Source of the DNA: Bradyrhizobium sp. dw_411
GTDB lineage: Bacteria > Pseudomonadota > Alphaproteobacteria > Rhizobiales > Xanthobacteraceae
NCBI RefSeq assembly: GCF_018449695.1
Contig: NZ_JAAVUY010000008.1
Span: 186,001 to 250,000, forward strand
Direction of reading: 5' to 3'
DNA length: 64,000 nucleotides
Shown: in pieces, positions 43,571 through 53,441 of the stretch
Position numbering within the stretch: the first letter of the stretch is position 1
Layout: every line of letters starts with the position of its first letter
The notes under the pieces: model-generated
Seen by the model: the letters and a program-made list of their open reading frames with translations, nothing else
Database searches by the model: none
What the model was told of the DNA's origin: nothing
Made by a program: the position numbers and the translations under genes

Positions 43571-43636
43571 AGGGGTCTGGTGATCTCGCGCAACCCCTGA
43601 GTGCCCAGGCGCAACCGCCCAGACGGCCCTCAGGGG
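43571..43636 (-). promoter_or_regulatory. leuA attenuator-like structure
   Basis: Three segments on the minus strand, in order of transcription: A = CCCCTGAG (43636-43629, at the leader stop codon), B = CTCAGGGGT (43601-43593), C = ACCCCT (43576-43571). A pairs perfectly with B, and B's AGGGGT pairs perfectly with C, so the two hairpins exclude each other. No U-run follows the B:C hairpin, so control may be by Rho, pausing or translation rather than simple intrinsic termination. Confidence 0.6.
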
Positions 43637-43677
43637 CCGATAAGAAGCAGAAGCCCGCCAATAAGCAGGGTGGGCAT
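43630..43677 (-). CDS. leuL: leucine-rich leader peptide of leuA
   Basis: A 15-residue open frame, MPTLLIGGLLLLIGP, with six leucine codons, four of them consecutive, ending 103 bases before the leuA start. Ribosomes starved for leucine would stall on it just before hairpin segment A. The ATG has only a weak upstream ribosome-binding site. The same frame is open further upstream, so a longer leader is possible. Leader-controlled leuA operons are known in proteobacteria; assignment here rests on leucine content and position. Confidence 0.65.
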   Translation of the reverse strand: MPTLLIGGLLLLIGP

Positions 43678-43921
43678 GGACGCAGCCGGAATCGCGGGGG
43701 TACGCACGGCACTGGCCGCTCCACCCCGAACTCCATACTTTTCGCTGCGAATCAGCATTGCCAGACCCTTTGAGACCATATCCTGGGGCAAAACCGTTGA
43801 CGGTTGGTTGCCCGGAGAGGCCTGCCCGACCGTTCTAAACGAGAAAACCAGCCCGCCGCAATGCCAAAAGATAGTCAGCCGGGCTGACCTAATCAGCGCC
43901 CAAGAGCCGGACGCTATCCTG

Positions 43922-44062
43922 CTTTCCCTCCTCCCGCGAAGCGGCGGGGAGGGATCAAGGGTGGGGGGTGGCGCCGCGAATGCCGCTGTCAGCGAATTTG
44001 CCGATAGACCCCCCACCCCCGGCCCCTCCCCGCCACGCGCTGACGCGCGCGGAGGGAGGGGA
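43922..44062. repeat. GC-rich imperfect inverted repeat
   Basis: A 27-base arm at 43943-43969 (starting GGCGGGGAGGGATC) is the imperfect complement of 44008-44034, with about five mismatches; pyrimidine- and purine-rich flanks extend the pairing. It lies in the gene-free stretch upstream of leuA and looks like a dispersed RIME/REP-type element. No other function is seen between 43678 and this element. Confidence 0.65.
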
Positions 44063-44072
44063 GAAGAAGGAC

Positions 44073-44155
44073 CGTCATTGCGAGCGAAGCGAAGCAATCC
44101 ATAGCGCAACACATGCCCCAAGATGGATTGCTTCGTCGCTTCGCTCGCAATGACG
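44073..44155. repeat. 83-base palindromic repeat (CGTCATTGCGAGCGAAGC type)
   Basis: Arms of about 30 bases (44073-44101 and 44124-44155) begin and end with CGTCATTGCGAGCGAAGCGA and its complement, differing by a three-base insertion. From memory this repeat is found in many copies in Bradyrhizobium-like genomes. It adjoins two other repeats. Confidence 0.8.
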
Positions 44156-44164
44156 TTGAGACAC

Positions 44165-44600
44165 ACCTCCACACTCCCGCGGCGCGATGCGTCCGAGTGA
44201 TGCCAGGAATTTTGGCCCTCGAAAGACAGAGGGCGCGGGGAAAGCCGGGTGTCCGATGCACCCGCAGCCGCGCGTGGTGTGGGTAGTAAACACGCGCGTT
44301 AGTCACCACGAGTTCACCGGCAACATCCGGCTTTCCCCGCGCAATGGTTTTAACGGCTTATTTCGCGCTCTCCCCGGCGACCGGGCTCTCTTGCCACCGT
44401 CGCCCCTGAGAAGCTTGCTTCTCAAGAACTTGACACCAGCGTCGGGGTGTCAGGACCATACGACTTCGCCGTCCGCGCCAAGTGCTCTCGTCAACAGCAC
44501 CATCCGCGTCCATCGCATCCCGCACCCAACGTCCGTGACGACCGCGAAGCGCCCCTCTTGTGAGGCGGGATGGCGATGGATATAGACTGATTTGCCATTT
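44165..44600. repeat. probable dispersed non-coding repeat of about 400 bases
   Basis: The stretch contains a fully open frame (44187-44585) whose translation, with FTGNIRLSPRNGFNGLFRAL, I associate with a repeated, often mis-annotated element of Bradyrhizobium genomes. There is no ribosome-binding site or recognised domain. The following 160 bases to 44760 hold further short palindromes (GATTTGCCCGTCGGG) but no gene other than the ribosome-binding site of the next one. Confidence 0.5.
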
Positions 44601-44760
44601 CTGAAAATCAGAATATTTTCACCAAGGGGGGCTGGACTCTGATTTGGTGGATGCGCGCTTGATTTGCCCGTCGGGTAAAATCCCATCAGGGACCGCCGCG
44701 CACTTCGCATATGCACTTTCCGATCCTATATCCCTCTCTTCCAATAGAAGAGAAGGCGAC

Positions 44761-45093
44761 ATGACCCGGATTTCGACGACAAACGACGTGATCACCCTGA
44801 TTAATGTGTTCACGGTTGAGCCTGCGAACCAGCAGCGGCTGGTTGAGCTTCTGATCGAAGCCACCGAGGTTTCGGTGCGTCAGGCGCCGGGCTTCGTTTC
44901 AGCCAGCCTGCATCGCAGCATGGATGGCACGAAAGTGACGATGTATGCGCAGTGGCAAAGCATTGAGGCGTATCAGGCGATGCGGGCCGATCCTGCACCG
45001 TTGCCGTTTTTACAAGAGGCGCTGACGATCGCGACGTTTGACCCTGGGATATACGAAGTGGTGCGGACGTTCGAGCCTGCGGGCGCGGACTGA
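44761..45093 (+). CDS. antibiotic biosynthesis monooxygenase (ABM) domain protein
   Basis: A 110-residue, single-domain ABM protein of the dimeric alpha/beta-barrel fold. ITLINVFTVEPANQQRLVELL opens the domain, then PGFVSASLHRSMDGTKVTMYAQW and the final YEVVRTFEP. GAGAAGG before ATG 44761 decides the start over an in-frame frame reaching 44644. Members include heme-degrading and quinone-forming oxygenases, but many are of unknown role. It ends nine bases from the convergent histidine-kinase gene. Confidence 0.88.
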   Translation: MTRISTTNDVITLINVFTVEPANQQRLVELLIEATEVSVRQAPGFVSASLHRSMDGTKVTMYAQWQSIEAYQAMRADPAPLPFLQEALTIATFDPGIYEVVRTFEPAGAD

Positions 45094-45102
45094 CGTTTAA
45101 CC

Positions 45103-46983
45103 TCACAAAGCCAGTTTCTGCAGTTCGCGGCTCAGCTCATGCAATTGATACGGCTTGCGCAGGATCGGAAACTGCGCGCCGATCTCGGCTGTCGAGGAGC
45201 TATATCCCGTGACCAGCAGGATCGGAATTTTGGGGTTCTTCGCGCGGATGGTTTTGGCAAGACCAATGCCGTCCATCTTCCCCGGCATCACGACATCGCT
45301 GAACACGATGTCGATGCCGTCCCGTTCCAGCTCCGCCAGCGCTGCCGACGCGTCGGCGGCCCAGCGGACATGGTAGCCGAGCTGTTCGAGCAGGCCGGTG
45401 CTCGCAGTGGCCACTTCGGGATTGTCTTCGACCAGCAATACCGTCCCGCTGCCCTTCAATGAGACCTGCTTCTGCTCGGGTGTCAGTTCCGCCGCCGCTT
45501 TCGGCAGGCACATGGTTATGGTGGTGCCCTCGCCCAGGATGCTCTTGAGTCCGACGGTGCCTCCGGCCTGATGCGCGAAGCCGTGCACCTGGGACAGGCC
45601 AAGACCGGTGCCCTTCCCGACCGCCTTGGTCGTGAAGAACGGATCGAACACCTTCGTGGCGATATCGTCCGGAATTCCGACACCGGTATCCGCCACCGAT
45701 ACGGCGACTTGATCCTTTTCCGGATCATTCCGGGCGCTGATTACCACCGAGCCGCCTTCAGGCATCGCATCGCGCGCATTGATGACGAGGTTCACGAGCG
45801 CGGTCTCGAACTCGTTGGGATCGACCACAACGTTCCAGACATCGTCGGCGACGTCGATCATCAATGAGACCGTGCTTCCCAACCCGCTATTGAGGACATC
45901 GCGGAGCACGTCGAGCCGCTCCGAGAGTCTGATGGATTGCGGTTGCAGGCTTTGCCGCCGGGCAAAGGTGAGCAATTGGCGGGTCAGCGATGCCGCGCGT
46001 TGCGAAGCGCCGTCGATCGATTGTAGCGCCTTCAGTGCCTTTTCGCTCGTGATGTCCTTGCGGATCGCGTGAAGGCTGCCGGAAATGATCATCAGCAGAT
46101 TGTTGAAATCGTGGGCGACGCCGCCCGTCAACTGGCCGAGCGCATCGAATTTCTGCGATTCGGCGAGCTGGCGTTGCATCGCAAACAGCTTTTCCTGCGC
46201 CTCTTTCCGTTCGGTGATGTCGCGGGTGATCTTGGCAAAGCCGATCAGCGCTCCAGTATCGTCGCGAATGGGATCGATGACGACGCTGGCCCAGAAAAAC
46301 GAACCGTCTTTACGAACACGCCAGCCGTCCTCTTCGTAATGTCCGCTTTCCAGCGCAATTTTCAACGCGCGCGCGGGTTTTCCCGCGGCCTGGTCGAGCG
46401 GGGTGTAGAAGCGCGAAAAATGCTGGCCGACGATTTCCGCAGCCGTATAGCCCTTGATGCGCTCGCCACCGACGTTCCAGTTTGAAACGATGCCGTCCGG
46501 ATCGAGCATGTAAAGCGCGTAATCGGTCACGCCGCCAACCAGCGTCTTGAACTGGCCCTGGCTTTTCGACAGCTCGGCAAGCGCCTTCTGGCGCTCGGTG
46601 ATATCGCGGGTGATCTTGGCAAAGCCGATCAGCTTGCGCTTCTCGTAGATCGGATCGATGACGACGGAGGCGAAAAACCGCGTGCCGTCCTTGCGAACCC
46701 GCCAGCCTTCGGCGAGGAAACGCTTTTCCTTCCGGGCTGTTGCCAGCGCCTTTTGTGGAAGATCGGCGGCCTGGTCCTCGGGCGTATAGAATGTCGAAAA
46801 ATGCTTCCCGACGATCTCCCGGGCTTTATAACCCTTGATGCGTTCGGCGCCCTTGTTCCAGTTGCTGACGTGGCCCTCCGGGCTCAGCATATAGATGGCG
46901 TAGTCGGTGATGCCTTCGACGAGGAGGCGAAAATTACGTTCGCTCTCATACAGAATTCGCTCGTCTTTTTTGCTGCCAGCCAT
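45103..46983 (-). CDS. PAS-PAS hybrid histidine kinase with receiver domain
   Basis: A 626-residue soluble sensor kinase. Two near-identical PAS-PAC domains (about 15-135 and 145-260) both contain DYA(I/L)YML and SNWN with ERIKGY. The HisKA domain has H291 in [11 protein letters not shown], the ATPase domain shows [11 protein letters not shown] and [12 protein letters not shown], and the C-terminal receiver has D563 in FSDVVMPG. No membrane helices are present, so it senses a cytoplasmic signal such as redox or light through a bound cofactor; this is inference. I start at 46983, with GGAG five bases upstream. No separate response regulator gene is adjacent. Confidence 0.92.
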   Translation of the reverse strand: MAGSKKDERILYESERNFRLLVEGITDYAIYMLSPEGHVSNWNKGAERIKGYKAREIVGKHFSTFYTPEDQAADLPQKALATARKEKRFLAEGWRVRKDGTRFFASVVIDPIYEKRKLIGFAKITRDITERQKALAELSKSQGQFKTLVGGVTDYALYMLDPDGIVSNWNVGGERIKGYTAAEIVGQHFSRFYTPLDQAAGKPARALKIALESGHYEEDGWRVRKDGSFFWASVVIDPIRDDTGALIGFAKITRDITERKEAQEKLFAMQRQLAESQKFDALGQLTGGVAHDFNNLLMIISGSLHAIRKDITSEKALKALQSIDGASQRAASLTRQLLTFARRQSLQPQSIRLSERLDVLRDVLNSGLGSTVSLMIDVADDVWNVVVDPNEFETALVNLVINARDAMPEGGSVVISARNDPEKDQVAVSVADTGVGIPDDIATKVFDPFFTTKAVGKGTGLGLSQVHGFAHQAGGTVGLKSILGEGTTITMCLPKAAAELTPEQKQVSLKGSGTVLLVEDNPEVATASTGLLEQLGYHVRWAADASAALAELERDGIDIVFSDVVMPGKMDGIGLAKTIRAKNPKIPILLVTGYSSSTAEIGAQFPILRKPYQLHELSRELQKLAL

Positions 46984-47153
46984 GCGTACTCCCGCGCTAC
47001 CCAAACTGATCCGGCGCGAAATGGTTCCAAAACGGCGTATTGGTCATAGGGGGTAGCACAAGATCGGGAAACGCGATGCAGCTTCTTACCCTCCCTTGGG
47101 TGGCAAGGGCTATCGCATTAAGAAGAAAGAGGCTGGGCCCGCAGTCTTTGTGC

Positions 47154-47273
47154 GGCCATCCTTCGAGACGGCCGCCTGCGGCGTCCCCTCAGGATGAGGG
47201 CTTTCCGCGCGGCTAAATCTTAAACCCTCATGGTGAGGAGCCTCGTCTTCGAGGCGTCTCGAACCATGAGGCC
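47154..47273. repeat. dispersed inverted repeat (CATCCTTCGAGACG type)
   Basis: Two facing halves, 47154-47200 (with CATCCTTCGAGACGGCC and CCTCAGGATGAGGG) and 47223-47273 (with CCCTCATGGTGAGGAG and CGTCTCGAACCATGAGGCC), form an imperfect inverted repeat. I recall this as a common Bradyrhizobium repeat. It fills most of the 357-base gap between the kinase and GGDEF-EAL genes, where I see nothing else. Confidence 0.75.
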
Positions 47274-47340
47274 CCAGGCGATTACCGCGGCGGAAAAGTC
47301 ATATGCGATAGCCCTCTGCCCTGGAGAGCAGGTAAGAACC

Positions 47341-50043
47341 TCACGCCGCCGCGGTGCGCTTGCCCTTTGACAGCATCGCCCTGATTTCCTTGACCGACCG
47401 CGCCTGGCTGAACAAAAAGCCCTGCATTTCCGTGCAACCGAGACTGGCAAGCAACTGTTTTTGCTGTTCGGTCTCGACGCCCTCGGCGGTCGTCGTCATG
47501 TTTCTCGACTTCGCGATGTTGATGACCGCCTGAACGATGGAGGACGAGCCTTCCGCATCGGCGAGATCGTTGACGAAGGAGCGATCGATCTTGATCTTGT
47601 CGAACGGAAACCGCTTGAGATAGCTCAGCGAGGAATACCCCGTTCCGAAATCGTCCAGCGCGATCCGCACGCCGATGGCCCGCAGGTGCTGCAGCATGAC
47701 GCGCGCGGCCTCGTCGTCGCGGATCAGCACCGCTTCGGTAATCTCCAGTTCCAGCCGGCTGGCCGACAGGCCCGACACCGCCAGCGCATTGGCGACCTTC
47801 AATGAGAACGCATGGCTCTTGAACTGGACCGGCGAAACGTTGACCGCGAGCTTGATGCCCGCAGGCCAGTTGGCGGCCTCCGCACAGGCTGTCGTGAGCA
47901 CCCAATCGCCGATTTCGCAGATCAGGCCGGTTTCCTCGGCGATCGGGATGAAGTCGGCCGGAGAGATCATCCCGCGCGCGGGATGGTGCCAGCGCAGCAG
48001 GGCCTCACAGCCGACGATCTCGTTGCTGGCGAGATCGACGACGGGTTGATACCGCAGCTCAAAAGCCGCTTCGGCGATGGCCTGACGCAGATCGAGTTCG
48101 AGCGTGCGCCGCGCCTTGACGCGCGCATCCATCTGCGGCTCGAAAAAGCGATGGGTTCGGCGCCCGTCGGCCTTGGCGCCGTACATGGCCAGATCGGCGC
48201 TTTTCAACAACTGGTCCAGACCGGTTCCGTCATCCGGCGCCATCGCAATGCCGATGCTGGCGTCGGTCCTGATCTGATGCCCCAGACATTCATAGGGTTC
48301 GCGAATGGAGTCGTAAAACCGCTTGACCAGATCCAGCACATCGCCTGGCTGCTTGACGCCCATCTGAACGATGGCGAATTCGTCGCCGCCGAGCCGGGCG
48401 ACAAAGTCCCTCTCCCTGACGCAAGCCCGCAAGCGGCACGCCACGGCTTTCAGCAACTCATCGCCCACAGGGTGGCCCAGCGAATCGTTGACGCTCTTGA
48501 ATTCGTCGATGTCGATATAGAGCACGGCCAATTGCTCGCCCGGCCTGGCGCACTCCAATTCCTGTTCCAACTGCTCGCGGAACAACACGCGATTGGGCAG
48601 ATCGGTCAGCGCGTCGTAATGTGCCAGATGCGCAATCTTCTGCTCGGCGCGCGCGCGCTCCGTGATGTCCTCCTGCGTGGCAACCCATCCGCCATTGGCC
48701 AGCGGCTGATTCACGAGCAGGATGGAGCGGCCGTCCTGGGTTTCCATGATACTTTGGGTCATGCGTTTCTGCGCCACGTTGCGCAGCACCTTGGCGCAAA
48801 ACGCATCGGGATCGCCGAGGAATGAACCGTTTTCCTTCCGGTGCGCAATGAGATCGCGGAAATGCCAACCCGGCTTCACCACGTCGGCGGACAGATTATA
48901 CATGTCCAGATAACGCTGGTTACACAGAACAATCCGCGCGTCTTTGTCATAGAGCAGCAGCCCCTGCGTCATGTTGTTGACGGCGGTATCGAGGCGCTCT
49001 TTTTCCAGCGCCAGCCTTCGCTGGGATTCCTCGTGCTGCTGAAACAACTTTCGTGCGATGACGAACAACGTAAAGGCAATGACGAGCGTGGCCAGCCCGG
49101 CGGCGATAATCAGCGACCGGGTTTGCGCCCGCCAATCGGCCAGCGCCGTTGCGACCGTCGTTGTCGTGACAATGGAAAGCGGAAAATCACTCAAGGAACG
49201 TGCCGACGTCAGCCGATCTTCGCCGTCGATGGGACTGACCCACCGCATCGTCCCATGGTTCGCCGTGGACAGAACCTGCTGGATTGGCACGTCCCGGAAA
49301 TTCCGCCCGATCATCTCCTCGACGTGAGGATATCGCGCCAGCAAGGTAGCGTCGCGATGATACAGCGAAATGGTGGAACCCATTCCAAGTGTAATGGACT
49401 CGAAGAAACTCTCCAGATTGGCCGGCGATACGCCGCGCGTGATAACCCCGAGAAACCGTCCGTCCGGTCCAACGATTTTGCGGGAAACGACAATGGTCCA
49501 TAGCTCGGTCAGATGACTGCGAACCGGGGTGAGCAGCACCAACGGCGAGTGGTCATTGGTGACGAAATCCCTGTAATAGCTCCGATCCGCTACATTGAGA
49601 TCAGGTACCGGCCAGAATCTGGACGAGTTGATCAGTTGACCGTTGTCGTCGAATATGTTGACTCCCGCGACATCCGTCAGCGAGCCGGCAACCGGCTCCA
49701 GAACGGCATGAAACTCCTCGGTCGAGACCTGGCGCTTGAATTCCGCTGGAGATGTGATCCCCATGCTGCCTATGCGCAGCACCAGACTTCTCTGGATGGA
49801 CTCAAAATCGCTGAGCTCCCGGTCGAAATGACGCGCGAGCAGCAATGCCGTATTTTCCAGCTCGCGCTCGCTGTTGTTGAGCGCGCGTTCGCGAAAATCC
49901 AGCACGACGGTGGCGGTGCCGGCGATGATCGACGCGATCAGCATGAAGCCGCCGAGGATCAGCCAATTGAGCGGATTGCGCCAATCCAACGCCCAGCGGC
50001 CGCTCACGCGGCTGCCATTCGCTTCGGAAGGTTTCTCCCGCAT
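47341..50043 (-). CDS. membrane-bound GGDEF-EAL cyclic-di-GMP protein with PAS and Cache-like sensor
   Basis: A 900-residue protein. A transmembrane helix near 30-50 and another near 305-330 flank a periplasmic Cache-like sensor. A PAS-like segment follows (LYDKDARIVLCNQRYLDMYN). The cyclase domain has an intact GGDEF (552-556) in ARLGGDEFAIV, and the phosphodiesterase domain an intact EALLRW at 680 with later DDFGTGYSSLSYLK. Both making and breaking c-di-GMP are possible. GGGAGAGAGG precedes the start. A GGAAC...CGTT element about 85 bases upstream (50150 to 50127, minus strand) could be a stress promoter. Confidence 0.93.
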   Translation of the reverse strand: MREKPSEANGSRVSGRWALDWRNPLNWLILGGFMLIASIIAGTATVVLDFRERALNNSERELENTALLLARHFDRELSDFESIQRSLVLRIGSMGITSPAEFKRQVSTEEFHAVLEPVAGSLTDVAGVNIFDDNGQLINSSRFWPVPDLNVADRSYYRDFVTNDHSPLVLLTPVRSHLTELWTIVVSRKIVGPDGRFLGVITRGVSPANLESFFESITLGMGSTISLYHRDATLLARYPHVEEMIGRNFRDVPIQQVLSTANHGTMRWVSPIDGEDRLTSARSLSDFPLSIVTTTTVATALADWRAQTRSLIIAAGLATLVIAFTLFVIARKLFQQHEESQRRLALEKERLDTAVNNMTQGLLLYDKDARIVLCNQRYLDMYNLSADVVKPGWHFRDLIAHRKENGSFLGDPDAFCAKVLRNVAQKRMTQSIMETQDGRSILLVNQPLANGGWVATQEDITERARAEQKIAHLAHYDALTDLPNRVLFREQLEQELECARPGEQLAVLYIDIDEFKSVNDSLGHPVGDELLKAVACRLRACVRERDFVARLGGDEFAIVQMGVKQPGDVLDLVKRFYDSIREPYECLGHQIRTDASIGIAMAPDDGTGLDQLLKSADLAMYGAKADGRRTHRFFEPQMDARVKARRTLELDLRQAIAEAAFELRYQPVVDLASNEIVGCEALLRWHHPARGMISPADFIPIAEETGLICEIGDWVLTTACAEAANWPAGIKLAVNVSPVQFKSHAFSLKVANALAVSGLSASRLELEITEAVLIRDDEAARVMLQHLRAIGVRIALDDFGTGYSSLSYLKRFPFDKIKIDRSFVNDLADAEGSSSIVQAVINIAKSRNMTTTAEGVETEQQKQLLASLGCTEMQGFLFSQARSVKEIRAMLSKGKRTAAA

Positions 50044-50199
50044 CGCCTCTCTCCCGGGTGGGATACATAAAGGGCCGGGATGGAAGAACCGTTTTGAAGT
50101 TGGGTTACCGAAGCGTTAAATTCGTCAACGCAGTGCAACAATCCGGTTCCATTGTTGTTATCGTGCGCGCATCGGGCGCAAAGCGATATCGGGGGGCTT

Positions 50200-52314
50200 A
50201 TGCCGGTCAAATCAATCGAAGAAGGTCTGCCTAATCCTCTCGGGGCTCACTGGGACGGCAAAGGTACCAACTTCGCACTGTTTTCGGCCAACGCGACCAA
50301 GGTAGAGGTCTGCTTGTTCGATGAGACCGGCGAGCGCGAACTCAGCCGCATCGAACTCCCCGAATATACCGACGAGGTTTTTCACGGCTATTTGCCGGAT
50401 GTCGGGCCGGGCACGTTTTATGGCTACCGGGTCCATGGCCCCTATGATCCGAACAACGGGCACCGTTTCAATCCGAACAAGCTGCTGCTCGATCCCTATG
50501 CGCGCGCCCATGCAGGTTCGCTGAAATGGGACCCGGCCGTTTTCGGCTACAAGATGGAGACTGGCGACGATCTGACCTTCGACGAGCGCGATAGCGCGCC
50601 GTTCATGCCGAAATGCGTGATCGTGGACCCGGATTTCGACTGGACGGGCGAAGCGGGCCGGCAGATGGTGCCGTGGGATCAGACCATCGTCTACGAGGTC
50701 CACGTCAAGGGCTTCACCAAACAGCATCAAGGCGTCCCGGAAAAGCTGCGCGGCACCTATGCCGGTTTCGGCAGCCAGCCGATGGTCGACTACCTCACCG
50801 CGCTCGGCGTGACGTCGGTCGAGCTGTTGCCCATCCACACTTTCATCAATGACAGCAATCTGCTGGAAAAGAAGCTCACCAATTATTGGGGCTACAACAC
50901 CATCGGCTTCTTCGCACCGGACCCGCGTTATGCCTCCGATGTCCCCAACAGCCTGCGCGAGTTCAAGGAGATGGTGGCCCGCCTGCACGCCGCCAACCTC
51001 GAGGTCATTCTCGATGTCGTCTACAACCACACCGCGGAGGGCAACGAACTCGGGCCGACGCTGTCGTTCAAGGGCATCGACAATGCCAGCTACTACCGGC
51101 TTCCCGCCGACCAGCGCCGGTACATCAACGACACCGGCACCGGCAACACGGTGAACCTGTCGCATCCCCGCGTGATCCAGATGGTCACGGACAGCCTGCG
51201 CTACTGGTCCGAACACATGCATATCGACGGCTTCCGTTTCGACCTCGGGACTATTCTGGCGCGCGAAGTCCATGGCTTCGACGAGCAGAGCGGATTTCTC
51301 AAGGCGGTCGATCAGGATCCCGTGTTGACCCAGGTCAAATTGATCGCTGAGCCCTGGGACTGCGGACCCGGCGGATATCAGGTCGGCGGCTTTCCGCCCG
51401 GCTGGGCGGAATGGAACGACAAATTTCGCGACGTGGTTCGGGATTTCTGGCGCACCGAGGCCACCGTTGCGGAATTGACGCCGCGGCTGTGCGCATCCAG
51501 CGACCTGTTCAGCCATGGCGGACGCCGCGCCTGGGCCAGCGTCAACTTCGTCACCGCGCATGACGGCTTCACGCTGAACGATTGGGCCAGCTACAACGAC
51601 AAGCACAACGAGGCCAATGGCGAGGACAATCGCGACGGCAGTTCCAGTAACCGCTCCTGGAATTGCGGCGCCGAAGGCCCGACCGACGACAAGGCGATCA
51701 TTGCGCTTCGAAACCGCCAGAAGCGAAACATGCTTGCCACGCTGATGTTTTCGCAGGGCACTCCGATGCTGCTCGGCGGCGACGAATTCGGCCGCACCCA
51801 GAAGGGCAACAACAACGCCTATTGCCAGGATAGCGACATCTCGTGGTTCGACTGGAATCTCGGCGAGGACGCCAACGACCTGCTTGCTTTCACGAAACGC
51901 CTGATCGAGCTGCGCCGGTCTTATCCAGCACTGCGCCGCAGCCGTTTCCTCACCGGTCAGCGCGACGAGGCGCTCGACCTCAAGGACGTGACCTGGATCA
52001 ATGCCAATGGCAACGAGATGCAAGACGCAAACTGGAAAGACGCGTCGATGAAATGCTTCGGCATGATGGTGGATGGCCGTACCCAGAAGACCGGAATCAA
52101 GCGGCGGAGTGACGACAAGACCGTCCTGATTGTCATGAACAGCTATGAAGGGCTCGTCGATTTCACCTTCCCGAAATGCGAGGCCGGTGAAGGCTGGTCG
52201 CTGTTGATCGATACCAACATGCCTGATGCGGCTTTGGAAACCGAATTTTCGTTCGGAAGCCAATATCAGGTCACCGAACGATCGCTGCTGCTGTTCGCAA
52301 TAAAGCCGAAATAA
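50200..52314 (+). CDS. glgX: glycogen debranching enzyme
   Basis: A 704-residue GH13 isoamylase-type enzyme. The N-terminal CBM48-like domain (about 12-105) is followed by the barrel with DVVYNHTAEG (region I), nucleophile D348 in FRFDLGT, acid/base E384 in LIAEPWD, and H454-D455 in AHDGF. It hydrolyses alpha-1,6 branches of phosphorylase-trimmed glycogen. The run of six G bases just upstream supports ATG 50200 over an earlier TTG. Other glycogen genes are not in the window. The length is typical of GlgX. Confidence 0.94.
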   Translation: MPVKSIEEGLPNPLGAHWDGKGTNFALFSANATKVEVCLFDETGERELSRIELPEYTDEVFHGYLPDVGPGTFYGYRVHGPYDPNNGHRFNPNKLLLDPYARAHAGSLKWDPAVFGYKMETGDDLTFDERDSAPFMPKCVIVDPDFDWTGEAGRQMVPWDQTIVYEVHVKGFTKQHQGVPEKLRGTYAGFGSQPMVDYLTALGVTSVELLPIHTFINDSNLLEKKLTNYWGYNTIGFFAPDPRYASDVPNSLREFKEMVARLHAANLEVILDVVYNHTAEGNELGPTLSFKGIDNASYYRLPADQRRYINDTGTGNTVNLSHPRVIQMVTDSLRYWSEHMHIDGFRFDLGTILAREVHGFDEQSGFLKAVDQDPVLTQVKLIAEPWDCGPGGYQVGGFPPGWAEWNDKFRDVVRDFWRTEATVAELTPRLCASSDLFSHGGRRAWASVNFVTAHDGFTLNDWASYNDKHNEANGEDNRDGSSSNRSWNCGAEGPTDDKAIIALRNRQKRNMLATLMFSQGTPMLLGGDEFGRTQKGNNNAYCQDSDISWFDWNLGEDANDLLAFTKRLIELRRSYPALRRSRFLTGQRDEALDLKDVTWINANGNEMQDANWKDASMKCFGMMVDGRTQKTGIKRRSDDKTVLIVMNSYEGLVDFTFPKCEAGEGWSLLIDTNMPDAALETEFSFGSQYQVTERSLLLFAIKPK

Positions 52315-52465
52315 ATCACAGGCAGATCGTACGGCTTGCCGTCTGGATAATCGGGCGGCAGGGCGCGACGCGTTGCGCGTGCAGTTGAATGGCCGCGGCG
52401 GTCACTGCGAGTCTGCGCGCGCGTCATCTCTTATTCTTCCCTTGAAGAAATCGCGCGCCTCAAAT

Positions 52466-52490
52466 GGAACCATCGGTTCCCCTGCATATT
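52466..52490 (+). promoter_or_regulatory. EcfG/RpoE2-type stress promoter
   Basis: GGAAC (52466-52470), 18 bases, then TT (52489-52490), matching the GGAAC-N18/19-TT pattern of alphaproteobacterial general-stress sigma factors. It lies 54 bases before the start of the membrane-protein gene at 52544. GGAAC is also part of the palindrome GGAACCATCGGTTCC. Confidence 0.55.
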
Positions 52491-52543
52491 AATTCGGCAC
52501 CAGAAACATTTTGTGCCGCAAAGCGGCGCGGGAGAAGAACGCC

Positions 52544-53401
52544 ATGATCGATACCGTTATTGTTCAGCCGGGAGTAGACACCGGTGAGCCCTCTGTTGCC
52601 GGCGTTTCATGGCCCGCGGTCACCGCCGGCGCCGTTGTTTCCTGCGCGCTGACGTTTGTCTTGCTCGCGTTCGGCCTAGGGCTCGGGCTTTCGGTGGTTT
52701 CGCCATGGGCGGGCTCCGGCGTGTCGGCCACGACCTTCAAGATCGGCACCGGTCTCTATCTGTTGGTGATCGCGATGCTGTCGTCGTCGATCGGCGGCTA
52801 TCTCGCCGGCCGGCTGCGGACGCGATGGACCGGCGTGCACAGCGATGAAGTGTATTTCCGCGACACCGCGCATGGGTTTATCGCCTGGGCGCTGGCAGCG
52901 GTGCTTGGCGCTGTGTTGCTGGCCTCGCCGGCCGGCAGCCTGATCAGCGGCGGCGCGTCCGGCGCAACGCAAGGCGCGGCAGCGGCCAGCCGCAGCGGCC
53001 CGATGGATGGCTATGTCGATACGCTGCTTCGCTCGGACAACCCGTCTTCGCAGAATGCAGGGAACGGCAATGAGACCCGCGGTGAACTGCTTCGATTGTT
53101 CACATCGAGCTTCCGCAATGGCGGCGAATTGAAGTCGACCGATCGCGAATACGTCGCCAAGGTTGTTGCCGCACGCACAGGTCTCAGCCAGGCCGATGCC
53201 GACAAGCGCGTCAATGAAGTCGTCACCCAGGCCAAGACCGACCTCGATGCCGCCCGCAAGGCCACCGCGCAACTCGCATTCTGGCTCACCGCGTCGCTGT
53301 TGCTCGGAGCCTTCTGCGCCAGTCTCGCCGCCACCGAAGGCGGTGGCCTTCGCGACGGCACATGGGGAACAGGCACATGGGGAAACAAAGCTCGCCGTTG
53401 A
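52544..53401 (+). CDS. conserved membrane protein, unknown function
   Basis: A 285-residue protein with a short N-terminal tail, hydrophobic segments at about 25-50, 65-85 and 115-140, a soluble loop (about 150-245) that is Ser/Asn-rich and then helical, and a last helix at 250-270 (FWLTASLLLGAFCASLA). The end is Gly/Thr-rich. I know similar proteins from Rhizobiales genomes without a function. GGAGA before ATG 52544 decides the start. A stress-type promoter lies upstream and a 22-residue membrane peptide gene follows after 40 bases, so a two-gene stress operon is likely. Confidence 0.75.
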   Translation: MIDTVIVQPGVDTGEPSVAGVSWPAVTAGAVVSCALTFVLLAFGLGLGLSVVSPWAGSGVSATTFKIGTGLYLLVIAMLSSSIGGYLAGRLRTRWTGVHSDEVYFRDTAHGFIAWALAAVLGAVLLASPAGSLISGGASGATQGAAAASRSGPMDGYVDTLLRSDNPSSQNAGNGNETRGELLRLFTSSFRNGGELKSTDREYVAKVVAARTGLSQADADKRVNEVVTQAKTDLDAARKATAQLAFWLTASLLLGAFCASLAATEGGGLRDGTWGTGTWGNKARR

Positions 53402-53441
53402 GGATTATCAAACCAACACTCATTCCTGAAAGGAACGTCAC

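Noticed and set aside
44187..44585. 132-codon frame inside the repeat block
   Set aside because: It lies within a probable dispersed repeat; Arg/Pro/Ser-rich translation, no ribosome-binding site. Treated as non-coding.
50212..52263. 683-codon minus-strand frame
   Set aside because: It is antisense to glgX, which carries all GH13 catalytic motifs.
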